Source: Dillenia suffruticosa (taxonomy: Eukaryota; Streptophyta; Magnoliopsida; Dilleniales; Dilleniaceae). Taken from it: a DNA stretch of 64,000 nucleotides. Both the position numbers and the translations under genes were made by a program. The notes below the pieces were generated by a model. The model was given only the letters and a program-made list of their open reading frames with translations. It was not told where the DNA came from and made no database searches. Location of the stretch: contig JAVTVX010000010.1 in assembly GCA_033439265.1 (NCBI GenBank), positions 23,177,056 to 23,241,055 on the forward strand, read 5' to 3'. Shown here piece after piece: positions 1-18,480 of this stretch. How positions within the stretch are numbered: the stretch's first letter is position 1; each line of letters starts with the position of its first letter.

Positions 1-3000
1 AATATTGCCATCCTCAAAAGCAAAATATACTGGATACTGCAACAATGTACATGAATATCTGATTACTTTGAAAGAAGAAATAGTGAAAGGCCACAAAAGA
101 AATTGAAAAAGTGAAAAAGCCACAACTTAATCTGAAGAAATTTTTAGAACCCTAAGAACTATGTAAAAAACTCAGTGAAGGGCTCCAGATGCACCAGAAA
201 TGGAGGTCCTCTTGTTTACTGAGAAACATAATGCAGAACATAGAGTGCCCCCTAAAGTTTAACACAATAATAAAAACAGCTCTCCTTACAACTAGCATGT
301 GTTTTGTTTAAAAATCTTCCTATCCTGAAGGATCAACAGTTTATTACCAAGTAGTTGTGCAGGTTTTGCTTTAGTGATAGATAAATGTACACAAGTTGGA
401 AGTATGTTTCTCTTCCTTTTACTAGCAGCAGATTAACAGAAAGTAAACAAACCAAAACATGATAGCTAATGAACTAATTTTTAGAGGCATACAAAAGTAT
501 ATCGAGGCCCAACAAAGTTTAATCATTATTATTTTTAGGCAACTTAATGTTGAGATCCACTGGTACCAACCACGCATGCCAGCTGAGAATGATAAGCAAC
601 TTAGTTGCAAGTATGAGAATCTACAAAACTCAAAAACATTAGATGTCTAAGAACATTTTTGAGTGTAATGGCACCAACAAAGCATCATCCAGCATCACTA
701 AAGTGTAAGTTTTAATGTGAAAAAACTCCTCAATTCTATCCCAACAACATTTTTGGATGTTCTAATTGAGGGCTTGAGAAGAAGCAAAGTGTTTAATTTA
801 TAATCAACAACATGAAGGAACAGCTGGTAATAGCAGATGATCATCCCCGCCCAAAGAGGGGGGGGGGAATCTTACTTTACATCGTCATGCTTCTAGAAAA
901 TCCTTTTTCTCCCCTTTTCTGCAATGCCATCAAGAAACGACCACGGATGGTTCGTTGTCCCACCTATACTCCTTTAAGCTTCTAACACTTCCACCTCCAA
1001 AAGTGTTTCCAAAACCAATTGCTTTATTTCGTAATCAATCACATCAAACTCCATAATTTTTTGCTTCGACGATCAACGGAAGCGGTACCCCAAAAAAAAA
1101 AAAATTCTAAAAATCACTCTTTCAGAACCCCCACCCCCGTTCAAATACCTTGACTTACATCGAGATACTACAAAAGGATTTAGCACTGTAATGAATATCA
1201 GCAAAGTTAAACCTTTTTTGCGATAGTTGCCCTATGACTCAACACTGTAGCTGCCCATGAGATACAGTGTCATGAGGCCCTTTTTTCTGACTTTTTTTGT
1301 ATCTGTACTAACCAAAAATACAATTAAAATACCTTGAAATGCATATCAACATGCTCCCAGGTCAATACAACTAGATAGGTGGAAAATTGGTACAAAATCA
1401 CAAGCACACAGCAGTCATAATTGAAGTCGGCATGTTGCCTGGAATCTTTCCCTCATAAGTAGCTAAGAAGCTTTTCTTCATTAGAAAAAGAACAACTATG
1501 GCTGCCAACATATTGTCCGTCCATAGACTTCAACATGCCCCTCATGTTTAACAGAATATATGAAGCACTAATTGACATTTTATTCTTTTCAAAGAGAACT
1601 GAATACAAAAAACATTAATGAGTGCAAACCATATACAATGAAGGCACCTTCAGCGTGCACAGAAAGCAACTTCCAAGTCTACAAATTGAGATGAAACAAA
1701 CAAAAGCAACTGTTGCAGTTAAATTCATGGATATTCTTGAATGTATCAAGAATGCTCAAACTTCTAGCACTAAAGGGTGCAAACCACGAGCAAGGCAAGT
1801 AGAACGACCAAAGAAACCAAGTCATAAGTCTTAACCAAACAAAATATAATCTCCACAAGAAAGTCCAAAAAATTAACAGAAACAGTAATTCATAGTAACA
1901 AAAGATAAACTATTTGTCAAACTCACAGGTATGTTTGAGTGTATTAATAACTGCTCAAGCTCCAAAAATGTGCTTCTCATGGTTTCTTTCTCATGATGAT
2001 CACCACCCGATGCATAATCTTGGTTTTCAGAAATAAGAATATGGGGAAGTAAAAACAATAAACCCCCTAGTGGCTGTTTCTGTAAAATATATTCTGTTGT
2101 GTTGTCACAAAGAAGAACAATAATGCCATGAGAAGGTAAGAAAATATCAGTAACAAGAGATTATGACAACAGTAAAATCAACTAAAATGGTAGTTAAAAA
2201 TATTTAATGCTCCACCAGGTAACAGGGCTTGGCAGGTTCTCAAATAGAAAACAAGTATTAAAGCTTCTTGGTTCAATAGGCAAAAAGATCAGTAAAAGGT
2301 TCCAATGAGGTACCATCTAAGAACATGAAAGGGACATACAATATGGAATCTACAAGGCCAATCAAATTCATCACTATCATGTAACTCCCAAGATGAAAAA
2401 TCCCACCGTCGTTCACCTCCATGCAACAGAAAAAGATGCAGAAGTGCATGTTGCCTTCGTACACCTTTGAACACTACTAGCATTGACCCCTTGACCAACT
2501 TAATGAGAAGCATAGTCCAACAAATTTCCCCATATTGAACAGTCATAACCATCTCTGGAGGTGATATTTCAAGCTATGATAGCATATTATCAATCTTTGA
2601 TTTCCAAGCTTTTCCAGAATCTTTCGGACTATTTATGCCAACTGTCTAGTGGAAGGGAAAAAATAATGTGTATGTTTCATAAAATCAGCAACGGTATAGT
2701 TTTATGAATGCGTGCGTCATGCGTCTGGTATACTTGACACCCATTCGTGCCTACTAATCCTATTTCCCTTTCCCAACTGTACCAAACATGCCCCAACTAG
2801 TGAAAAGTCTGCAAGTCATCAAAAAGGAACAAAAGCATGACCACAGCTACACTTCCAATCCAACACGAAGACCGCATGTCCACAACTGATTCACTTGAAT
2901 AATTCAGATCAAATGCATACACAACTAAACGTTTGGAAACCTAAAGTCAACAAAAAAAAAACCACAAACCGAACTGTTAATAGAATGAATGTTAAGCGAT

Positions 3001-3303
3001 TTAAGCGAACAAGAACAAGAAACTACCCCTAATGAAGGTGATGTTGAGTTCTCGAACGGGAACAACGACGACGGTGCGCGAGAGATCGGCGCCGGCAGCG
3101 AAGGGCGAAGATCCGGCGTGGTGATTGAGGCTGGCGAGACGAGATCCGAAAGGAACGCCGCCGATGTCGTACTGAATGAGGCGGTAAACGTCGACGACGG
3201 TGGCCGCGTCGCAAAGCTCGACGCACGCCACCAATATAACCACCAATGCTATCACCGACTCCAATACTTGGTGCTCGGGACCATACTTCCTCGTCGTCGC
3301 CAT
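1..3303 (-). CDS. Nicalin-like ER membrane protein (3' end outside window)
   Basis: Nicalin is an ER membrane protein of the nicastrin/M28 aminopeptidase-like superfamily. In animals it works with NOMO and TMEM147 at the translocon. Three exons are visible: 3303-3027, 2093-1927 and 36-1. They join in frame (277 and 167 nt; phase 1, then phase 0) at donors GTAGTT and GTGAGT and acceptors ending CAG. The N-terminus has a signal-anchor hydrophobic stretch at about residues 13-33. It is followed by the family segments AATVVDVYRLIQYDIGGVPF, then LGGLLFLLP in exon 2 and YPVYFAFEDGN in exon 3. These match my memory of the plant nicalin N-terminus in the same order. The remaining exons lie left of the window. 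Introns 1 and 2 (about 0.9 and 1.9 kb) hold nothing I recognise. The start ATG at 3303 is the first Met before the anchor. Confidence 0.85.
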
Positions 3304-4094
3304 TAACGAGGAATCTCTGTGTTTCTTGAGGAAATGGAAGCCACAGAGAGAAAGAGAGAGAGAGCGCGAGAGTGGAATTTAGGGTTTGGGAGTTGAATCC
3401 GGAAAAATAATAAATTATTAATGATGAGATAAGTGATTGGATTTGGGAGGGGAGAGTATTACTGGGGCGTTGGAGCTGAGAAAGGACTGTTCGGCATTTG
3501 AGTCTCCTTTGGCTTCGGTGTTTCTTGCGTACCCGATTTGGCTTTCATAGGTTTGCTTCAATTCTAATGACAACCCCTCTTTTTTTTGTTATTCAAATAT
3601 TAAATTAATTATTTTTTTCAACATTACTCTTTTATTTCATTACTTCACTAAATACTCTATTTTAATATAATAAAACTAATTTTTCAAATAATAAATTACT
3701 TAATTAATAATACTTTTTAAAAAATTTATTATTTGATATTTTTTAATTTTTTTTTTTCAATAATTTTAGCATGCAACTTTGCTGCAGTTAAATTGAAGAG
3801 TCAATTAACAACTTGAGATGTTTTGTATTGTGGAGTGTTTTGGGATTAGCATTTTTTTTTTTTTTTTATGTTTTCACGTTGGAAGATAGATTTAAAGCAA
3901 TGAGAGCAACATTTAATTCAACATGTGGTTGGAAGAGGAAATGCTCGTGACCAAAATGAAGATGACCGTTTAATGATTAAAAAACCAAATCATGATGGCC
4001 CGTGACATGCCACTATTTCTTTCCCATATAAAAAGGCAAGAACAACCCAACATCGCTCACTCTCTCTGTCACTACCATAATAGCCTCTGTTACT

Positions 4095-4139
<45 letters not shown>

Positions 4140-5176
4140 ATTTGAACCTTAGTTATTAAAATTCTATTTTGACTAAGCTCGTACCAGCTTTGATGGAAAT
4201 GACTGTAAATTTTAAATGGCATAAAAAAATAAAAATTAAATGGTCTTAATAACATTTTTCAACTATATTCAGGGTTCAAACAGGACAATTTGTGCTTATT
4301 ATTTATAATAAAAAAAGAAACCCAATGTGAAAAATGGCACCATTACAAATATACAACACAATAAGCGCATAAACCACACAAAGCTGCTTCAGGTAAAACA
4401 GAAGGCTACATATAAATTGGTCAGATTCCAAGTTGCATGAGGGGTTTCGGTTTTACCAGTTCCAGTGGAGGACTGGGGACTGGTGGATTCACAACAGCAA
4501 CAATCTTCTGCAGTGACTCAGTGAGACATATTTGAAACTTTTACTCAATTCTTCAACTCACGAGCATTAAGCCTTCAATTGGTGCAACCCTCCACAATTC
4601 CTCACCAACTCCATCCTGCCAATAAACAACATATACGTGAATTTTTGTGCTTCTCTCTTAAAACATCTATGTATTTTTTCCGTCTTTGTTCAATGGTGAT
4701 TTAGTAGCTCTCCCTCTGCACATAAACTCCCAATGCTTGTAGCAATGGCATTTGCTCATAGGATCTTTCTTACCATCCTAAAGGTTTTGCCAACTAAACT
4801 AACTAATAGCGGTAAACATTTACCAACTTAACACAAATTCACCTTCAGTCGATTACCCAATCATAATACCACACATAGCCCAAGTGGTCCTCAAATGTAA
4901 GAAGTTTGAATCTAATCTCAATAGTCTATCCTAGGAATTAGCAGAAGCTTCAATTGTTGTGTGTTCTCGAGGGGATAGATTAACATTCTGAAAGCTAGTT
5001 ACTCTAGGTTGGCTGACTAGTTTTATAATGATTCTACTGGGAATCAGACATGCAAGGAAAATGATTGCTGACCTGCAAAAAGAAGTCTTCCCAAAGCTTC
5101 CTCATCTAGTTATTTAACTGAGAAAGAGAACGCATACGCATACTCTGAGTGGATAGAGAATTATTATGTACTTGCT
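3304..5176. other. Intergenic region between nicalin and UncI-like gene
   Basis: This is the upstream region of the minus-strand nicalin gene and the downstream region of the next minus-strand gene. It holds a short GA tract near 3347-3371, very AT-rich DNA at 3590-3780, poly(A) followed by (AT)n at about 4096-4137, and a 54-nt exon-like segment (4615-4562, minus) with good splice signals, discussed in the findings. Positions 4860-4940 look weakly like a degenerate tRNA-type SINE, but I found no target duplication. No convincing coding sequence was seen. Confidence 0.5.
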
Positions 5177-7898
5177 TCAGTTTTCTCTCTCCTCTGGAAA
5201 TACAAATTTGAGGTCTTTATTATCTCTATAAACCTGGACTAGGGCAGCAGCTTTATACACAAACATCCCAAGCATGGCTGGCACAACCTGCGAATAGGCA
5301 GGACAAATTGCAGAATGAGAAACAGACATTACACTCATAACTTTGAATATTACCCATTTTTTTCGCAGCCATTAAGTTCATACGCCGCATAAGATGCATT
5401 TCCAAAGTTACCTGGAAATCAAAGAAATCACTGGTTTCGTGCTGATGAGACAAAGCCCATATCCCAAATATTGCTGCTGGAATGACAAGTCTTGGGGATG
5501 AAAGGGCCATACCACTACCCTTGACAAATCTATAGAATGAATCCCTTAGATCCTCCGTTCTGACTCCAATTCTGAATCAAGCAACAACAATAAATTGCAT
5601 AAGAAAAAGAATCATGAAATTTTAAACCATAACAGGTTCGGGGGAGGGGTGGAACAGGGAAGGTGCCATATCAAGCAGAAGCTTTTGATTTTACTTCTTT
5701 GCCTTTTTTTGCTGGAAAATTTGAGGAACCATTTCCTTGGATACGTTGTCCGCATGTTTGTACAACAGCTGAAGGTACAGACAACTGCATTCAGAATACC
5801 CTCATTAACAAACGAAGAAAATAAGTACAAATTAATAGCTTGACAAGACTGACGCAAGCATCATCTCAACATTTCAGGTTGTTTAGTGCTACTTTTCCAA
5901 ATCAAAAAAGTGGAAAAGCAAGAAAAAGAAGACTAGAAAAGTCATAAAAATAATAAGATGATTTTATATATGTACCAGCTCATCAGAGACAACATTCTTT
6001 TCTCAAAGGAGATGAGACAAGACAATTAGTCATGAAATAGTATTCCTAAGGCAGGATTTGACTGTGTTGTGCAGGACAAAGATCCTATATTGGGTTCATA
6101 AAGAGCTCTGCTTCAATTCACATTAGCAAAAGGGTAAGATTATGTCTTGACTGACTGACCTGAAAAGAACTCCCACTGCATAACTTAAAGCAGCCTGTGA
6201 AATTCATGGATGAAATAGGTCAATGTTACATGCATAGAGCTTAGCTTCTTATTAAACAACTTGAGTTAAAACCCAAAAGGAAAATATACTACATTTCTTT
6301 TCTGAATATCAGATTTCTTACCTGGACTGAAAAAGCTAATAAGCAGTACCCACTGCATGCAGTTCCAATACCAACAGACAAAAGCAAAAGTTCTCGCTTG
6401 AGCTGCCGAGGTAATTGACAGAATTTAGCATCTTATTCAAAATGTCAACAACAACTCGCTGAACATGAAGAAAGGTAAAATAACTGCTGGATGTTGCATA
6501 AATAGGCTCTGAATATGCATGCTCAAAACACAACAAAAGAATGTTGTTTATCATTCCAGTGAGAGACATTAATGTAAATCAGTGCAGAATCCAAGTATGT
6601 AGTCCTAGCTTCTGCAGAGAGAGGATGGGCTTGTGGGGGGTGAGGGGTAAGGTGAAGAGATGAAATATATGAAGGTCGAAACAAAGTCTTACAGCTTCAT
6701 AGTTCAGCGAGTTCAATCTCCTCCTCCGTACACTGTCATCCTGCACTTCCTGTTCTCATTAAGAATCAAGAAACAACAGTTACATCAGAACATTGTTTCT
6801 TGGCAAACAATATGTAATTTTTCTTAAAATAACAACAGCAAATCCAGGTTGGTGAAGACAAACCAACAGCAACATAGCTATTATTATGAACAATAGAGCT
6901 GTTAGAATATACCCTGGTCGTGGCCTTCTTATTGTTGGGGGCAGAACTGTCACCTAACAACCACTCTTGGGTCTTTGTTAGTTTTAAAAACCCGCCACCA
7001 GATTCACTTCCCATAATCTGCAAATATATAAGTCATTAATGTACAAAATCTTAACTAACATGATTTAGGAGTCAAAATTGGGGGAAAAAAGACCCGATAC
7101 TACCACAATATCGAATGAAGGGGGAAAGAGCTAAAAGGAGACAAACAGCATCGATGTCCATATTTATTTATTTATTTATTTATGTTGTTGTAACAGTATG
7201 ACTGCAGTCATATCGAGGTCTTTGAAGCACTATTATCTAACGGGGGGGGGGGTTTGGATTTGGTTTCAAGTAGCTGAGACAATGTTAGTGCGGTAAAAAT
7301 CATCAAAATGAACAACAAAATGCACACTAAAAAAGAAAGACAGATCATTAACCTCCTCTGGTTCCTGAGAAATATCCACCATTGAGTCGGCATCAGCATT
7401 AGAAATTTTCCTGACGGTCTTCTTCCAAATGATATCAGAAGCTCTAGATATGAAATCTCCATTTACTTCTCTCTCCTTCAAAAATGCCAGCAGGATATCC
7501 TCTTCCAACAGTTCTCCTACTGGAATTATAGAAAAAACAAACAAAAAGATTCAAGTCCAATTTAAAGTTAACAGAATTTTTGCAGAATTAGTTCCCGGGG
7601 GAGGGGATACCAGAAAAATGGGTCCTAACTTTTCATAAGAATTCAGAATTCCATAATTTAGGAAGAATGACTAAGTGACGAATTTTGATCAACCAAGGTT
7701 TCGCCATAAAAAGTGACGGGAGAGAGTACCGGCAGGAAGAGAGCTAGGGCTACTTCTGAGAACTGCAGTCCTGGTGGGGCGAATCCTTGGAGTTAGAAAT
7801 CGCCTTCGGATTGTAGGGAGAGGAGAGTGCGAGAGTGGGAAGGCGATGAGACCACCGAGATTTAATGAGGAAAGCGTCGCTGTCGTTGTCGTCTCCAT
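5177..7898 (-). CDS. Plastid-targeted membrane protein with UncI/CGL160-like C-terminal region
   Basis: Nine exons assemble to 321 residues: 7898-7730, 7519-7353, 7017-6913, 6740-6693, 6402-6322, 6194-6160, 5784-5695, 5571-5412 and 5287-5177. Every junction has GT and AG and keeps frame; the total is 966 nt including TGA. Residues 1 to about 50 are Ser/Thr/Arg/Pro-rich with few acidic residues, like a chloroplast transit peptide. A soluble acidic middle part follows (GELLEEDILLAFLKEREVNG, then EWLLGD). The C-terminus has four hydrophobic segments at about 167-189, 191-210, 256-275 and 286-305. The segment order, with an SSPRLVIPA stretch before the third, resembles the ATP synthase protein I (UncI) fold of plastid CGL160, which helps assemble the CF1Fo ATP synthase. 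That relation is inferred from pattern only; this is not CGL160 itself. Function is unproven. Confidence 0.75.
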
Positions 7899-8169
7899 TT
7901 TCCTTTTTCTTGAAATCCAAGTTCAGTTTCAGTCCCTGCTGTCATGTGCGGATATCGCTGGTAGGATTCTTGAAACAAAAAATATCTCTCTCGTCATACG
8001 AGTCGAGTTGTGTATTCAAACGAACCGGGTGTTTGGCCCAAATTTAGGTCCGGAAAGTTTCTAAAAAGTCTATGGGTGTTAGGTGCCACGAGAAAAACTT
8101 CTATTTTGATATAAGAAAATCCTAAATTCAAAATTCCAAAGTATTTTACATAAAGAAAAACTAAAAGTG

Positions 8170-8172
<3 letters not shown>
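7899..8172. other. Short upstream region of the UncI-like gene
   Basis: This is the presumed 5' leader and promoter of the minus-strand gene starting at 7898. No clear TATA box was identified. It ends at the (AT)n tract that borders the viral fragment. Confidence 0.4.

Positions 8173-8228
<56 letters not shown>
8173..8228. repeat. (AT)n microsatellite, 56 bp
   Basis: This is an uninterrupted AT dinucleotide run. It lies directly beside the truncated end of the pararetroviral sequence, whose last codon is at 8236. Endogenous caulimovirid fragments in plants are often reported next to TA-rich dinucleotide repeats, so this may mark the insertion junction. Confidence 0.95.
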
Positions 8229-8231
<3 letters not shown>

Positions 8232-8235
8232 GCGT

Positions 8236-11200
8236 TTAGAAGCAAAACCCAATTGATTTGGATTTTGAAATTAATCCCTTGAATTCAAGATCTTGAATTT
8301 CCTTTTTACAATATTGTTCTAATTCGGCATTCATTTGAATTGGCCTTGCTTTAGTAGGAATATTTCGTTCATCGAATCCTTTTTCATATGGTAGATCGAC
8401 CATATGTTGTTTTCTATCCCAAAAGGCATTGGGAAGATCAGAACAGATATCGGTTTCAATAATTTTCTGGATTTCAGAGATTTTTTGTTTTATAGAATTG
8501 GTTTGTAATTGTTGTTCAATCCTTTGGAGATCAATATGCTGTTTTAAATATAATAGGTCAAATTGTTTTTTCTGTATTAAAAGATTGATTGAGTTTTCAT
8601 GGATGGAAGCGGCTTTGATTAGATTTAAGCTTCTAGTTTTAGGAGGTTCTAGGAATGGAAAGAAGAGTTTTTCGGTTTTGGTTTTTGATTTAATTCCATT
8701 GTATTCAACCTTATAAGGGGTAATGAGATTGATAAATGGAGTTCCCAGTATTACTGTTTGTCGAATGTCGGAAACTAGGACGAAAGTTGTTTTAATTGTA
8801 AATTTTTTATTTTGGATTTCTGCATCTAGTTTGGCAATTATATGTAATTTGGAACTATTTGCCGCAGATAGTTTTTCGCTAGTTTTTTCATGAAATCTTT
8901 TTGGAATGAGATCTGTTTTTATGCAATTTAAGTCAGCTCCGGTATCGAATAGAGCGACTGTATCAATTTTGAAACTCTCAGATAATACCAATGTGATTTT
9001 TATAAGGTATTTTCTGGAAGTAATTTCTTTTAGAACAAATAGGATTTCTTCAGGAAGGGTTTTATTGGATTTTTCGAGATGTTGGATGGTTTGAGAATCT
9101 AAAGGATCCTCATCCGAATTTTCTTCATCACTGCTGGAATCAGTAACTACATTTTTGACTTTTATTTGAGATAATAAGATCGAAATGGTTTTAGAATCTT
9201 CCTCTTGTTTGTGTTTTAATTCTTTTAATTCTTTTTTGATTGTTTTTATTTCTTCTTGCAATTCTGGAATTGTTGCAGAGGATTTTTTATTGAATTTCTT
9301 TTTATTTAATATGGAAGTAAGATTGTACATACCGGTATTAATATGAGGAGTACTAGAAGGATTTTCAGAACTTCCTTCTAGAGATTGTTTTAATTGATCC
9401 AAACATTTTTTCTGGATTTCCTGATTGTTTATATGTTGAATGGCTTCCAGAATTAAGCTTTGTTCCTTAGTTATCATGTTTATATGTTTTGAATCTGAAG
9501 AGTCAGTATCGGATTCTGTTTTACTGGAACTAGTTATAAGTTCATCAATTTGAGGATTACTAGTAAAAGTTTCTGAACTGATTGTATTTGTATCAGAACT
9601 ATCTACTAATAAAACTGAGATTTTATTTAGAATTTCTTCGTCCAAATGGAGTTCTCTAATCTTCTTAGATACTCTGCAATATTTGGAAGTATGTCCTTTT
9701 CTTCCACATTTGAAACATGTTATATCTTTTAATGATTTTGAGGTTGAAGGTTTTGAGATTGAAGGTTTCTCTTCCTTTTTGTATTGCTTAGTTTTACGAA
9801 ATTTTTTATAAGGTTTTTTATAATAATCCTCTTTATATTTTTTATAGGGTTTGAATTTTTTAGGATATTCTTTTTTAGAGTATTTTTTGGATTGTTTCTT
9901 ACTGCATTCTCCATTGCAGGTTTTATGTTTATTAAGATCAAACTGGGCACAGAATGATCCTAATTCTTTTTTGGTTTTCTTCATTTCCCATTTTAGATGT
10001 TTTTGGAGTTTTAAGTCTTGACAGATTTTAAAACCTTCCTTTTGTGTGAAACTAACTAATTCACCGTAAGTAAGTTGGTCATATGGAATAATTTGTTTTC
10101 CAAAAGTTTCACGAATGGTGTTCCTAACCTTTTCTCCTAACAAGGTTGGAAGTTCGGCAAGGAATTTTTCTTTCCAAAAGGGTTGATTAGAGTTTTTGCG
10201 AAGCATGACCCTGGACAGAAAGGTGGTTTTATACCATTGGAAGTCACTGAGTTTTTTACATCGGAGGTTGGATAAGAGATCGGTATTTTTATCTTTTAGA
10301 TGGGATGAGTCGCCAATAAAATGAAGTGATATAGTGAATATTAGGGTTACGACAGCATCTTGGATTGGTTCACCCAAATGATTTAAAATTGGTTCACCTT
10401 CTTCACCAATTTGAATTGCATTTAAAATACTTAATTGTTGTTCTATATTGAGATGAAAATCCCACCATCCTTTTAATTGGCCAGAAAATCCTGCGATAAA
10501 GAGTTCTGCAACTGTTTTATCGGTTGTTCCTTGTTGGGTTTTGTAGGCATTGGATGCCATTGTCATTTATTGTAATGTATTCAGGATTTGGTATTCACTC
10601 ATTCCATCTATATTCCATACATAGATAGAATTGGCGTTGTATTTTGGCTGGACCAATATCTCGGGTTGATTACCGATTTCTAACTCAGGTAATCTGGTTT
10701 TAACATATTCAGATTTAGGAGTTTTCCAAAGAAGTTTGTTTATCTCAGGATCTTGTTCCTGAAAAACTTCTTCTTCATCCTCATCTAATTCGGATGAAAG
10801 GGTTTTATTTAGGACCGTAATATCTTGATTTACAGATTGAGGAGTGTCAGGAACAATCGGATTGGACTGTCCTGAAGATGACTCGATTTTACTGAGTTGA
10901 AGTTTTATGGCTTCCAAGAATTCTTGTTTATTGGTTTTGATTTCTTGGTTGGCTTGGTTCGAAATTTGATAGGGTTTGAAAATAGGGTCTTTTGATTTTT
11001 TAAGCTTTTCTATTTTATTAGACTCAGTAGGTTCTTTTTGTGATTTGTCGATTTTGGAAAGTTGTTTTCCAATTGTGTGTAAATGTGCATTTGTATAATT
11101 ATTTTGAATGATGATATTTTTTAAGTTTACAGAGTCATTTTCCTGAGGTTTTTTATAAGGACTAGCCTCAATGTTTTCTGTACCAACAGTGATTTTGATT

Positions 11201-11376
11201 GTCCGAAGAGGTGGATGATCAGACTCGATGTTTTCACCATCTTTGGTTTCCCATGAGGGTTTTTTGTTTCTTTTTGTGATAGGGTTGACTGTTTTGAATG
11301 GATATTTAATGTTGTGGTTTTTAGTAAACGTTTGTCTTTTTACTTTAGGGACAAAATTTAACTTGCTGAATTTATC
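8236..11376 (-). pseudogene. Endogenous pararetrovirus fragment (Caulimoviridae), truncated and stop-interrupted
   Basis: One minus-strand frame is open from 11376 to 8239 apart from a single TAA at 10569-10567; it ends at a TAA at 8238-8236. Going downstream there is an acidic, Lys-rich leader and then a coat-like region containing FIAGFSGQLKGWWD. Next comes a very basic Lys/Tyr-rich stretch and a CCHC zinc knuckle (CFKCGRKGHTSKYC, about 9679-9720). An acidic coiled region is followed by a retroviral-type aspartic protease motif (DTGAD, about 8934-8948) and then only the first few dozen residues of a reverse transcriptase domain. The rest of the reverse transcriptase, RNase H and most of any movement protein are missing. 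This order in one frame is typical of Caulimoviridae polyproteins. Florendovirus-like is a reasonable guess at genus, not established. It is a dead relic and cannot encode a working virus. Confidence 0.88.
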
Positions 11377-12066
11377 TTAAGTTATTGAAAAATTAGTCTT
11401 TTTTTTTTTTTTTGCATTTCAGCTATTTTTGGATAAAATTTATAAATTATCATCATTTTGTATCGGTTATTGAAATCAAATTTTTTAATTATTTTAAGAT
11501 ATTGATACATAGAAATCTAATTCTCTGAAATTATATTTTTTATAAGTTATGTTGAAACTTTTGAATTGTTATAGAAGTATTCATAAAGGAAATTCTATTT
11601 TATAAAAAAAAAAAAAGAAAAAGATTTCAATGAAAGCAAAAGAAAAAATCGTGGGATAAGTTCATACGACTCTTTTCATTTTTTTAATAATTATAATGTA
11701 TTTTATAATTTTATTTGTATTATAAGGGTATTTATTTCATTTTGTTATGAGTAAAGTTTACATAAACCCATTCTATATAATAATCACCGTTTGAGCATCC
11801 TAACCCCAATGGCAATTAGCAATGACTAACAACAACACGGTTAAGGTGGCAGCCCCAGTTTGACTCACAGGGACGATTGTGAGGAACCCGGTTAAGCAGC
11901 CGGTACAAAGTCCGACCCACTTCCAGTTCCTCAAAACATTAACACGCGGAGGGACCCGTTGAAGTTGGAAAAGCTCCGACGCTTGTTCGCTTGAACATTG
12001 TGCAGTGAAGAATACCAAGAGACGAGGGGAAAGAGGGAGAGCGGGAGAGAGATAGAGAGAGAGGGG
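11377..12066. other. Region between viral relic and RuvB-like 1 gene
   Basis: AT-rich DNA with poly(T) and poly(A) runs (about 11400-11414 and 11608-11621) lies next to the viral relic; I cannot tell viral leader from host DNA here. Positions 11800-12066 are less AT-rich and include a GA-rich stretch just before the ATG at 12067, probably promoter and 5' leader of the RuvB-like gene. Confidence 0.4.
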
Positions 12067-17474
<5,408 letters not shown>

Positions 17475-18480
17475 TGAATGATCTTACTCTGCTCTGCTTG
17501 AAATCCCTTTGGAAGAGTCAGGGGCCCTGAATATTTAGGGGCTTGTGTTTTCAAGCACCATTATATGCTTATTCCATGGAAGTCTTTCAAGACTCATTGT
17601 TGACACTAGTTGACAGCTCATTGCTAGGAAATGAGATGATGAAGGGAATTGAACTGTTTAGAGAAGGCTAACCTGTGGAATGAATTATGTGTGGATTCAT
17701 TCTTTCTTTGTTCTTGTGGGACTGAATTTGGAAAGATGTCTTTTGGTCCTTTTGTTCAGACTGATGGGCCATGTTGGACCTTTACTCTCTGATGTTAGAG
17801 ATGCCATGGCATGTATTATTTAGGATTTGTGAAGTACAGACAAGGGTGCCAAACACCGTATATAAAAAGAATAGCCATGTTCTAAAATTAAATAGAAGGA
17901 AAAAAAATTGCAGAATCTCCCTCTCTCAAAAAAAAAATTGAAAAAAAGTTTCTTTGAATAACTATTTTGTCAAAAACACCCTCTCTCCAATATTAAGTTC
18001 GATAATTTTAGTAATAGTATCTAGAAAGCTTTAAAAAAAAAAAAAAAACTATTTGATCTGCTCTTTAAGGGCATAATAGTAAAATTATGCATTTTTTACA
18101 TTGACTAAATAAATTACGGATACTCATTTTGGGATCAGAAAATCTAAAAGGAAACAGGAATAATATTATTTAAAACTTTAAAATTAAAAAAAATAAGGAC
18201 TAATGCAGGCATTTTTTTTTTGGTGCAGACTAATGCAGGCATTGAACCCCAGATACATACCTGTTCTGGCATATGGGCCACAAAGGTATGTTGGGCCTAG
18301 GCTCTCTCCTGGCCCATTTAAACCAAAAACTGTCTATTGGTGGTGCAGACCCAAACCGAAGAAACCGAACATCATCTATTTCCGTTATGCAGGAATACGG
18401 TAATGAGTAAGCGCAGCGCAGTTAGGGTTTACGTTTGAAAAGGACCGAGAGAGTGGGAGAAGGAGGGAGGGAGGGAAAGA
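17475..18480. other. Intergenic region downstream of RuvB-like 1
   Basis: This holds the 3' untranslated region of the RuvB-like gene, then AT-rich DNA with a poly(A) run at about 18032-18047. There is a small direct repeat of ACTAATGCAGGCATT (about 18200 and 18229) separated by poly(T). No gene was seen. Confidence 0.5.

Noticed and set aside
4860..4990. Possible degenerate tRNA-derived SINE
   Set aside because: A box-B-like sequence is present, but there is no A-tail or flanking repeat.
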